Shown: positions 24,501 to 36,500 of the stretch, piece after piece | Layout of the letters: each line of letters starts with the position of its first letter | How positions within the stretch are numbered: position 1 is the first letter of the stretch | Source of the DNA: Bryum argenteum | Taxonomy: Eukaryota > Streptophyta > Bryopsida > Bryales > Bryaceae | Direction of reading: 5' to 3' | Length of the DNA stretch: 64,000 bases | Assembly (NCBI GenBank): GCA_037043015.1 | Contig: CM073330.1 | Location: forward strand, 12,480,512 to 12,544,511 | Notes under the pieces: model-generated | Seen by the model: the letters and a program-made list of their open reading frames with translations, nothing else | Database searches by the model: none | Told to the model about the DNA's origin: nothing | Position numbers and translations under genes: made by a program

Positions 24501-27500
24501 TCGCGGTCGACATGGTGGCAGCTTGTATTGAGGAGACGCTCACCAAATTACAATTGAATGCCGATTACGATGTCGAGTGGCAAGAATCCAGCCACGAGGA
24601 CGCCGGTTTCCCTACGGGCGCCGCGGTTACCGAGGAAGAACAGCCACCACAATAGGTATCAGCCTCACGCAGTTCTCCTGAGTACATGCCCACAGGAGTC
24701 ACAACCGAGGATAGCAAGGGGACGCAGGATCCGTATGAGAGCATCGACGAACCATTACAAGACAGGGTGCATATCCCCGACCACCTCACCGACACGGAGC
24801 AGACGCCTCATCCGTCGCCCACGGCGGCCGATGAACAACTCGCAAACTCCAAATCGCCCGCCTTCACCGTCCCACAACGTCCACGGCACACCTTCCTCAC
24901 CGGTAATCCCTAAAATCCCATTTGCCTCTCATAGACAAAGCTTTAATACGATTATCGACGATAACACTTGGGATGTCGAACTGCGGATGACAAATGATGC
25001 CGATGAGAATACCAAGACGCACATGATGAAGTGCGTATACTTCAACAAACACCCGACCTCGCACGGCGCTTGCGGACCACACAAACTAGCGATGTCCAAT
25101 GCCCGGGTGTAATAAATTGCTCGGGAAAACGGTCCATGACATCCCACGAGCACGCTAATACTATCCGAACCGACGCTTATCGCACAGGGGGCATCGCCGC
25201 GCCATCCGTTCAATGTATAACGACCGCCTCCGCCCGCCGACAACAAAGAAATGCCACGGGAATGCACTCGTCCCGGCAGACGCCCGGCCGATCGACGTGC
25301 CAAACACTAAAGCAATCCGCGGGCCGGATTGCGCTCTCACGAGGAGGGCAAAATGTTACCGCGTCCACAGGGTAACTTCGGAGACCAAGCAGGAACCACA
25401 GCAGCCACTGGACCACCGCCGCACACTCAACGGAGGAGATAGCGGCGAACTAGGAGATCAAGGCAACCGAGGCGGAAGACCGATGCGCCGACCACGCTAG
25501 CCAGGATAAGGGCACCGCCAGATTCATAGGAGTGCCGTAGTATTTAAAGTAGTAGAAAATAGGGGAGAGGACTCTCTGTAGTCACCGTAGAAGCGAACCC
25601 TTGGTGGAAACATCACCCTCCATTGTATTACATTTGTTATCTGATGAATACAAAGGCCACCGAGCCTACACTCTCTCCCATTTCTGTGTCTCCCTCTCAC
25701 TCGGCATTTCACTTGTGCGGCTAACAATGACTGCAGGGACGCCATGAATGCCTAACGCCGTCCTCCTTCCCCAAACTTCTACACTGTCACCGAGGACACC
25801 GAGACCCCGCGTAGTCGTAAGTTCATTAGGTCTCCGTGCTCGACATCCGAGCCTCGCAGGCCATACCCACCACCCAGGCTCCATGTCCACTATACTTCAC
25901 CGGTCCCGCTCGTAACCAGAGGTTCCCCACGGTAACCGGTTCACCTTCTGCCAGCCTCCAAGGCACCTAACAGTGCTGCCGTTGACTTAGAAAGACTTCC
26001 TCACTCCTAGAAAGTCACCTCTGTGGCCATTCGCTTACCAAGTTTGCCCGGCCACCCATCTATTCACGTTCTTCTATCAACAGACTCTCGATGAGCTCGT
26101 AAAGCATTCCATCCTCGGTAACCCAGGATAACAGAGATCCACAGTACCTACCCAAGAGATCACCTGGAAGGGCAGACTCGACTTACTCGAGGGAGCGAGC
26201 ATGACTGAAAGACCACCAAAGAGAAGGACCAGGAGGGAGGAGCAGTAACTGCCCTATCATGGAAGGCGACCACCAAGGGTGGGACAAGGAAGATTTGGCT
26301 AGAAGACAAAGCGGCGAAGGCCGGCGAATCTGAGCTTCGAGGAGCAGCAAAGCAAGCGGTTAAACTGAAACAGACAGGAACATGGGTGGGCAGCCCAGTT
26401 CTGAGGAGAGCATTGCCAAAGGAAAGACCAGGGACTTGATTGACATGGACCTGGTGGGCGAAAATTCAAGCCAGGAGACACTGCTTGGAGTAAGCAGGAG
26501 GATCAGATCAGCTAAGGGCGAACCTAATCCCAGTTTCAAGAACTGGCAAGAAGATGAAGAGATCAGGAAGTATGATGGCACAATGCCATCACCAAGGACC
26601 AGCAGAAGGGAGTTTCCAAGACCAGGAGGAGGAGACGTCCATCACAGTTGGAATCCTCAACTGGAGACAGCAGTAGCATACGACCAGTTTCAAGAGGAGC
26701 AGAGGAGAAACACGAGCCGACCTAATACACCAAGACCAGGATACGAGACACCGAAAACTTGGGGAGGCGCCGAGACACTGAGGACGAAACCGACCAAGTC
26801 GGGAGCGAAGACAGGGCCTCGGAGAGCGTGACAATTCGAGACCCGACCGGACCAAAGAGACAGGACAAAGACCACCGGAAAGCGAGCAGTCCAGTTCGTC
26901 GAGACCCGATTCAAGGACCAGAGCGAGATGAAGAAGAAGAGAAGATAGAAGGCACTGGAGCGATTAAGGCCGACAAAGAGCCATGAGGCAGGCAGAGCAG
27001 GCTAGAAGGGACCAGCAGGCCATGGAAGAGGTGTACAGACACCAGATGAAGGAGCTAGGACAAGCTACCAGGTTCAAGGAAACCATGCAGGCTTGGGAGC
27101 AGAAGAACAAGGAAGAAATACAAATGAAGGAAGCCATGAGGCTATGGCAGGAGACCAAGAGGATAGAGGAGCAGGACCAGGAGAAACAGAGGCAGGAAGC
27201 CCTTAGATCATGGGAGGAGGCTCAAACAAGGGAAGAAATCAAGCAGGCGGCAGAGAAGCAGGAGGCCATGCAGCAGGACTGGCTACGCCAGTAGGCCATG
27301 CGTCTATGGCAGGAGGCCCAGAGACTGGAGGACCAGAAGAAAAGAGAGGAGGAGAGACAAGAAGCAACCCGCCAGTCTACCATGTACAGGTGGCAGGAGG
27401 TATTGAGGGAGGAAAGTCAGAAATTACAGGCCCAACAGAAGGACATGTGGCCAGGATATGAACACTGTGAGGTACCAGGTGGAAGATCTGGTCCAGGAAA

Positions 27501-30500
27501 ATCAGCAGAAGTGATGGGGGTACCAGTACAAGCAACTGCTATACCCCAGGGACCAGCAGAGAGCCATTTCCACCACCAAACAAGACCAGCAGGTCCATCG
27601 GGAGGAGGAAGAGCATCAACAACCTATGTGGACCACCCGGACAAAGCGATCTATACCAAAGCGAGGGCACCCCGATTAGTGTATCGGCCAGGTGGGGGAG
27701 CGAGAGGTGGGAGCAGAGCCACCAATCCAGGGACGGGATTCCAAAGACCAGCAGAAGCAGTTGAAGGAACATCATATGGGTCCAGACCACCAGTGGGGGT
27801 TGGAGTACCGGTGGCAACAACAGCCAAGAGTTATCCAGACCGGCCGGTACCACCGCCTACCCACGGTTGAAGGCCAGTATACCACCGATATACCCACCGT
27901 ATGGAAGGCCAGTATACCACCGATTAAAGGACCAAATGTACCCACCCGATTGGAGGACCAATCGACCAAAGCTTGGAGGACCCGGTATACCCACCACCTC
28001 TGAGGCCAGGCTATCCACCAGCTAAAGAACCAGTATACCCACCAGCTACAGGACCAGTATACCCACCAGTTGGAGGACCAATCGGACTACCAGCATCAGG
28101 ACCAGTAAGTATGGCACATAGGAAGCCACTGCCATACTCTAAGTACAAGGAAGGTACAAATCCTGATGCTCATATTCGCTAGTTTGAGCGCACTTTGTGG
28201 CACAATGGGGAAACTGATGAGCAGGTTATCATTAACCTGATGGGTACCACCTTACTAAATAAGGTCGGGGCCTGGTATGAGAATTTTCTGGAGAGTCACC
28301 TTTACTGCTCATGGGAAGAAGTCAAGGCAGCCTTCAGGAGAAGATACAGGGACCAAACAACCGATGAAGCAGTTTACAGGGAGTTGAAGTCCTTCAAGCA
28401 GGCAGATAGGGAGAAGGTGCAGGATTACTATGACAGGTTTATGACCCTGATCAAGTGTCTGCAATCGACCACGGAGAAGGATTTCGAATTACAAATTTCA
28501 GGGCAGGTTTACTGGAGTACATCAAGATTACAACGAGTATTGCACCAGTCAAGACCCCAGCGAGCCGGTGGATCTTTGCTCTGAGGTGTGAAGAAAACTG
28601 CACCGATTCAAGTGGCAAGCCAACCAAGATTGAAGTCAAGAAAGTGGAGACCACCAGCAAGCCAGCAACTGTGACCAGGAAGGAACCAGGCCAAGATGCT
28701 CCTAGGCGAATCTGTGGCACATGCAAGAAACTGGGCCATGAAGATCGTGATCTTGGGTATAACCCAAAGAAATCGAGGGGGTCCAGGTATGAAGAAAGAA
28801 GGAGAGGAACCAGTAGGGGTGAATGAAGTGTCTGCACCAAAGCCAACAGCCACCTACAACAGTAACTACAACCAGGGGAACCAGCGATCATCTAACACCA
28901 GGGCAGGTAATGGCCAGCAAGGTGGTTTTGGAGACAAGCCTGACTGTTGTTATTTGTGTGGTGGTCCAGGGCATAGGAGCTGGAACTGCCCTCTGAAGGC
29001 CCAGTGGGACCAGTTCCGGACACAAGGGGACCAGGGAACCAAGAAACCGGACCACCAGGTAAACAACGTAGAGATTGAGTTACTGGAGGATCCGGAGGAC
29101 CAAGTAAACGTGGCCAGCATGACCAGGGCTCAGAGGCGGAAGGCAGGATCGCCTCCAGGTGGAAGACCATCAAAGGTACGAGCCAAGGAAGGTCGGGACC
29201 GAGAGAAGACCGGCGGGGAAGAGGAACGACTCAGGAACTCTATGATAGAGACCATGAAGGAAATTCAACTTAAGGAGGAGGAGGAGGCCAGATTAGCAGA
29301 GCAGGCCAAACCAGTTCAACCACCAGAAGATAAGGACACAGTTGAAGGAAATTTACTGGACAATGATTGGGCAGGATTTCCGGATTCTGATGCCCTTGAT
29401 TACAAAATGAAGGCTGAACAACCTGGACCCGCAGTACCGGCAGGGACCAGTACAGAGGGGGATCAGGGGCAATACTACACGAAACTGGTGGGTAGGAAGA
29501 TACTGGACAGTCCAGTTACAGTGTCGTTGGAGCAGTTACTAAAGGTAGCTCCAAACATCACTGATTATGTCAAAGCACACCTGTTCCCGGAATGGGGACC
29601 AGACAAGAATTCTGGACTAGACCAGACACCAGCAGTGAAGCCAAGGACCAGTACCCCAGGTAAGCCGGATTTAATTAGCAGTTTGGCTATAGATGTTGAC
29701 AGGGAACTGCCGGTGTTGACGGTGCAGGTTGGCAACGGGACCCTGGACAATGTATTGTTGGATGGTGGATCTGGTGTCAACCTGATCACTGAAGAGGAGC
29801 GTAAGCGATTGGGATTGAAGAACCCCCAGCCTGCACCCTTCAGATTGAGGATGGCAAACCAGACAGTGGTAGATCCGGTGGGGTTGATTCGAAATGTGAA
29901 GATCCACATTCATGGTATCCCTTACCTTATCACCTTGACTGTAATTAAAAACAAGGAGGTCAATGAGGCATATAGCATGCTGTTAGGTCGTCCTTGGTTA
30001 ATTGATGCTAAAGTAAATCATGACTGGGGTAATAATCTGGTTACAATCAGAGGTAATGGGACAGTAAAAACTGTCTCGATCGATCGAGAGAAGGGGCCTG
30101 GCCAAAATCGCACGAGGTCTTGGTCTGTTATAATTTCACCGAAGGACTAACAGACGAGGAGGAAACAAGATGGTTGGCTACAGAACAGGATCTAATGGCC
30201 ATCGGGACAGTCACTATACCACGACTGGACCAGGACCCGGACCAGTTCAAGGCCAAAGACCAGGACCAGTACAAGGCGAAGGCCAAGCACCCGGACCAGT
30301 TCAAGGCCAAAGACCACGATCAGAGCCAGGACCGGTCAGAGCACCAGGAGGGGGGACCAGGTCGAGCCTATCCAGACCACTTCTACACCTTTGAGGAGGG
30401 GGATATTGAGGTAGATGAGACACCAGCCAGGGAGAAAGTGTTGAAATTAAAGATCGCTGCCTGGACCCTACCAGAGTCGGAGCAGTTAAGAAAGATGAAT

Positions 30501-33500
30501 CTGGGGACAGAGGAGGACCCCCAGTATGTGCGAATTAATGCCCATATCAGTCCAGAGCAGGCCCAGGAAGTAGAGGCCCTGTTCATGGAATACAAGGATG
30601 TATTTGCCTGGACTTACAAGGACCTGAAGGGTATCCCGCCATCAATTGCACAGCACAGGATAGAGTTGGAGAAAGACATACCACCAGCACACCAGGCCAG
30701 ATATCGGATGAATCCGAACTACGCCAGTATTGTGAAGCAGGATCTGGACAAACTGCTCCAGGCCGGGTTCATAGCGCCAGTGGAGGATGCCACCTGGTTA
30801 TCACCTATTGTTATTGTGCCTAAGAAAAATGGAAAATTGAGAATTTGCATTGATTTTCGAAAGTTGAATGCTGCTACTAAAAAGGATCCCTACCCACTGC
30901 CATTTACTGAGGAGGTGTTGGATTCTGTGGCAGGACATGAGCAGTATTCATTTCTGGACGGGTACTCCGGGTACCACCAGATTCAGATAGCACCAGAGGA
31001 CCGGTACAAGACTGCCTTTGTGACAGACTGGGGGGCTTTTGTCTGGGTGGTGATGCCATTCGGGCTGAAGAATGCTCCACCGACCTACCAGAGGGCAGTA
31101 AACCGTACTTTTCGTGATTTTATTGGTGAATTCATGAAACTGTTTTTGGATGATTTCAGTGTTTACAGTGACATAATCAGTCATCTGGTCAAGTTGAGGC
31201 AGTGTTTCCAGAAATGTCGGGAGTATGGCATAAGCCTGAACCCGGAAAAATGTGCTTTACTGGTGTTTTCTGGTATCATCCTGGGCCATATTGTGTCCCA
31301 GGAGGGTAAGTTTCCGGACCCCAAGAAAATTGAGGCCATTGAAAAAATGCCTAGACCCCAGAAACCGGTTGATATTCAGGTTTTTAACGGTTTTGCCCAG
31401 TTTAACAGGTGTTACATCAAGGCCTATGCTCAGATCATGGAGCCCATCACCAGACTGATGAGGAAGACTGAGGACTTTATCTGGTCCCACCAGTGTGAGC
31501 AGGCCTGGTTGAAGATCAAGGAGCAGTACCAGAATGCACCGATTCTTATTGCCCCCAGATGGGACCTAGAGTTTCATGTGCATACTGATGCCTCGAACAT
31601 CGCAGTCGGGGTGATGCTCGCCCAGAACCCAACAGGGAAGTGTGACCAGCCGATTTCTTATGCCAGCAGACTTTTGAATTCTGCTGAGAAAAATTACAGT
31701 ACTACTGAGAGAGAGGCCTTAGCTATGGTTTATGCTCTGAACAAGTATAGACATTATCTGCTGGGCAATAAGTTTGTTTTTTATGTTGACCACATGGCAC
31801 TAGTGTATCTGGTCAACAAACCGCAGGTATCGGGCAGGATTGCGAGGTGGCTGCTGCTGTTTCAGGAGTTTGAGTTCACTGTGGTGTATAAGCCAGGGAA
31901 GAACCATGGAGTAGCAGATGCGCTGTCCAGACTGCCCAATGGAGAACCCGCAACTGGTGTTGAGGACCAGACCAGTGATGCCGGTTTGTTTTATGTGAAG
32001 CCGGAATGGTTAGAGGATGTCAGTTCTTACCTTAAAACTGGTGTTGTACGGCAGGATTTGACCAGGGAGGAGCAGCGGAAACTGATCCTCAAGGCACTGC
32101 CATACATCCGGATCAAAGGGGTACTGCACAAAAGGGGCCAGGATCTGGTCCTCAGGAGGGTACTAGACCCAGTCGAGGCCGAAACAGTGATGAAAGAGAT
32201 GCATTATGGAGTGGCTGGTGGTCATTTTTCACAGGAGATAACCACCAGAAAAATACTAGATGCAGAGGTATGCGGTAATACAAAGATACGAGATGTCTCT
32301 GAGTACTGTAAGGCCTGTGATCGATGTCAAAGGGTTGGAGGCATGGCGAATCCTGGACTGGCCACCCTGGTGACCAGTATGCCAGCAGAGCCATTCATGA
32401 AATGGGGTTGGATTTTATAGGACCAGTCAAGCCTATGGGCGCCTTTGGTCGAATAAATGTACATACTGGTGGCTACAGATTATGCTACCAAGTGGGTGGA
32501 GGCCCGGGCGTTAAGGACGAATTCGGCAGCCGTAACTGCTAAGTTCGTGTATGAGCAGATACTCACTAGGTACGGGTGTCCATTGACACTGGTCAGTGAC
32601 CAAGGCTCACATTTCATCAATGAAGCCATTGAGGACCTGGTGGAGCATTTTCTGCTCCAGCACCGGACTTCTACGACCTACTACCCCCATGGTAATGGTC
32701 AGGCAGAGTCGACCAACAAGGTAATTGGCCAACTGCTCAGCAAACTGGTCAATGAAAAGAGGACAGATTGGGATGAACACCTGCCTACAGTGTTGTTTTC
32801 CTACAGGACTGCTTTCAAGGTGACCACCGGGTATACAACATTTCAACTGGTGTATGGGCTCCATCCATTGATGCCCACGGAATATTTAGTTCCGACCAGG
32901 AGGACCAGTATGGAGACGGATTATACACCAGCCAGGGTACTACAGGCCAGAATAGCAGACTTGGAGCAGATGGATACCGCCAGACAGGATGCACAGGAGC
33001 AGGCAGGGATTCGACAGTGGAACAAGTCACTCTGGAGCCAGCAGCATTACAAGAGGAAGGATTTTCAGATTGGGGACTATGTACTCTGGTACCCCAAGGG
33101 GCACAAGGAGCATGTGGGCAAATTTAAGAGCAGGTGGTTTGGACCTTACAGGGTCCAGTACAGGCTGCCTAACAATACTGCTCTTTTGGTTTCAGTGCAG
33201 AATTTCGAGCCGGACCCGGTGATTGTCAACATCAACAAGTTGAAGCCTTACCGGTTCTATGACCAGGACCAGCTTGTTACCGTAACACCAGGTGATTCGA
33301 CCAAGGGACTGGTCGAACAGCAAAAGGGGGATAGTGTACAAGCGGGCCAGGAAGTGACCAGTTCGGGTGACCAAGCGGGCCAGGAAGGGACCAGTTTGAG
33401 TGACCGGGACAGTACCAGCACCAGACAGAGACATGCACCAGGAACACATGACCAGGACATCAGATGTACCAAGGAACAGGACAGACGTCAAGACCATCAA

Positions 33501-36500
33501 GACAGGACCAGGCAGGACCAGGACAGAACAAATGAAGAGGGGCAAGAAGAAATCCCACAGCAGCAAAACAGGTTGAAAGGGGACCAGGAAGTAGACAAAG
33601 GGGATGAGGGCGAAATTAGTGGAAAAAATAAAGAAAAAAGAGGAAATAATAAAAAAGAAAAAAATAATGAAAAAGAGGAAGCAATCAAAAAAGGAGCAGA
33701 GGAGAAAGAAAGGAAGCAGCCACCAGTACTATGTGGAGTAATGGAGGTCATCCCAGTCCAAGAGCAACACGTGGAAGAGGCTATGTTACAGCTAAGGGGG
33801 CGGCCAATAAAGGAAGAGGATGAAGAAAATTCATCCGTTCAACAGATTTCATCCATCATGGATGAAAAACGGCTACTAACCCTAAAACCTGTTTTCAGTT
33901 ATTGGTGGTGTAGGGTTAACCGAGCCACAAACGAAGTAGAAGGAAGCTGGAGAAGGGTTCGGGTGGGTCAGTCAGGGGCAGAGGAACGAGCACCAAGAGC
34001 CAGCACCCATGGCTCGCTAGAACGAACTGGGGAAAGGGGGCAGCCGGAGCAACCGCAGGGGGATGAAGTACTGGCAGGGATGATACCCGGCCACAACAAA
34101 ACATCCGGCAGGGCGAGAAGAAGACGACCAGAGGAGGGGGACTTACCTTATGGGACCGAAACCCTAGGTCTTTTCGAGAGCAGCAGTGGAAGGTCACAGC
34201 AGCCAAGGTTCGGGAGTAAGAGTGACAGAGAGTTTCGGCCCGGGAGGAGTCGACAGCACCAACTGGCGGCAGGGGGCGCTCAACAAAGAGAAGGCAAAGA
34301 ACTGTGGGCGCCAAAGAAGAACACGGAGCACCGAGAGGCGCTCAACAAGAGGGGAGGCACACCGGGGCGCTCAAAGAAGAAGAGGCAAGATCGGGCGCTC
34401 AGCAGGCAGCAGCAAAGCAGCCGACACACCAAACAAAGAGAGAAAACGAGGGTTTTTAGGGCAAGGGGTTAGCTGAGGCGGAGTCGCGGACCATAGCCAA
34501 CATCGACAGCAGTCGGAGGAGAGAGAGGACACGCGGGGAGGGGCAGGCCGTAGACAACAGCAGTTGATAGACGCCGGAGGAGCAGCAGCCGACGAAGGAG
34601 CAAGGCAGTCAACCGGCGGTGGAGGGCGACCGTTAGCAGCAGGCGGAGGACAGCAATCGTTAGGGGCAGGAAGAAGAGTATTAGGCGCCGGCACACGGCA
34701 TTCGATAGCGGCTGCAGATCAAGAGCAGGAAGGGAGCGGGGCGATTGAGCAAAACGACACCAACCGGGGAGCGAGTCGACACCGACAGAAGAGCAGGACG
34801 ATCAAGGAGCAGTCGGCGGCGAGTGCAGTGCGATGGGCAAAGAAGCGGAAGTCGCACACGTGCGAGCATGCAGCAGCAGAAGGAGACAGAGAGGAACCAC
34901 AACGGTGGGGGGGAGACGATCAGCTAGGGTTTCAAGGCGCGGGTTTTTGGGCAGTTCGCCATAGCCAGGGCCGCAACAGCATTGAAGGACAGAGTGGAGA
35001 GGAGCTTGCAGAGGCAGACCAGACGAGGCCACTGCGATGCTAGCCGGGACCAGGCAAGGATTCGAGGATTGGGAAGCGGAATAATAAAGAAGAATCGCGA
35101 AAGCAAAGAAGTCCGACAATACCACCACCACGAGTAACGGACCAAAACCAGGATAATTCGAGAGCTTTTCAGCTCAGATTGTGGATTGAACCTGGAGCAG
35201 TAAGGGAGGATAGAGGTAGGAGGTGGAGGGATGCGAACCCGGTTGGCGGGGGCCGAACCGGGAAGGAGACTTGACACCAGGGATAGAGGGGAGAGCTCAG
35301 ACTTAACATTCAGAGATTGGGGAAAAGGGAGCCTTTTAGAGGAAGAAGTGCAAGTAAGGAGAAGAACAATACAACAGAAAAAATTAAAAATGAATACAAA
35401 TGAGCTAAGAGAGGGAGCAGGTGAGAACAAAGAACTGGTGTAGGGCCGAGTAACCAAAGAGAACTCTATTCAGTAAGCGAAACCAAAGAATCGAGGGGAT
35501 CTTAGAACATACCTGCAGGGACCAGGCGTAGCGCCACACCAGGGAGAGATGGACCTAGAGCAAACGGAGGGGCAGGAACCTCCACAAACGACACAAAGAG
35601 GGACCAGACCAAAGACTGGGAGAGCGAGGACCAAAGACCAAAGACTAAGGAGCGAGACCAGGGCCAACATCAGGAGAGCGAGGACCAGGACCAGGGAACA
35701 CCACCAAGAGGAAGTTCACCAACCCCATGGCCAGAGTTCCTAGGAGGACCAGGGTTGAGAAGAAGGTAGACAGAGCTATTCAGCTCACCTTTCTTCCCTT
35801 GAAGCATTGGCAGGGATGGAGAGACCTCCCGGGGATAGTGACCGGCGAGCGGTAGGGGTCAGTCTTTTTATGAGTACACCTGGCCTGCACCACGCACAGA
35901 GCTGGTAGCGGATTTTGTGGAGGGGTTCCAGTACACCAAGGGGGAGAAGATTGAGTATTCCATGCCAATTCGGGCCACAGTAAGGGGTATTCCAGTGGAG
36001 ATTACAGCATGGACCATACAACAGGCTTTGGGGATTGAGGGGACCAGGACACTACCGGTTCCGAAGGGCGGTACTGCCTTAGAGAAGAAGCATATGACCA
36101 TGTTTGGGTTGACCAGGGCAGACCACACCACAGATGGAACCAAGATCAGGGGGTTTGATGAACAGTACCAGGAGCGGGTCAAGGCACTGGTGGAGATCAT
36201 GTGTATGAAGAAAACTTCCGAGTATGCCAGCAATGAGCTACTGGAGAACTTGTACGAGGCTGTGAGGAAGGGAGACCACAACTGGGCTCCCCTTATACTT
36301 TCCAAACAGGAGGAGGCTACTTATCCGGATTCACACCACCACCCGAGAGATCAAGGGGGCGAGTTGATGGATGCCCTGCTCCGAAACTGGTTCCCGGATG
36401 ATGAGGAGTATATGGATCCAGCCCCCCAAGAGAACTCTAGTGAGGAGGAAGATGACAGTGCTGGACCACCAGATGCTACACCGGATAGACCAAAGAGGAT

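Larger units (their letters stand above)
16733..26133 (+). mobile_element. Ty3/gypsy LTR retrotransposon G, nested in H
   Basis: LTRs lie at 16733-17515 and 25354-26133, starting TGTTACCG(C) and ending GGATAACA. The target duplication GAGAT is at 16728-16732 and 26134-26138. The element is 9,401 bp with gag, zinc knuckle, protease, RT, RNase H, integrase and a 3' region of about 3 kb with extra reading frames. It carries several frameshifts, a small deletion in RT and a stop in RNase H, so it is defective. It inserted into the leader of H after H was in place. Confidence 0.9.

Noticed and set aside
34371..35457. Minus-strand Pro/Leu/Ser-rich frames in element H
   Set aside because: They are antisense to purine-rich GGACCAG-word DNA and contain no domain.
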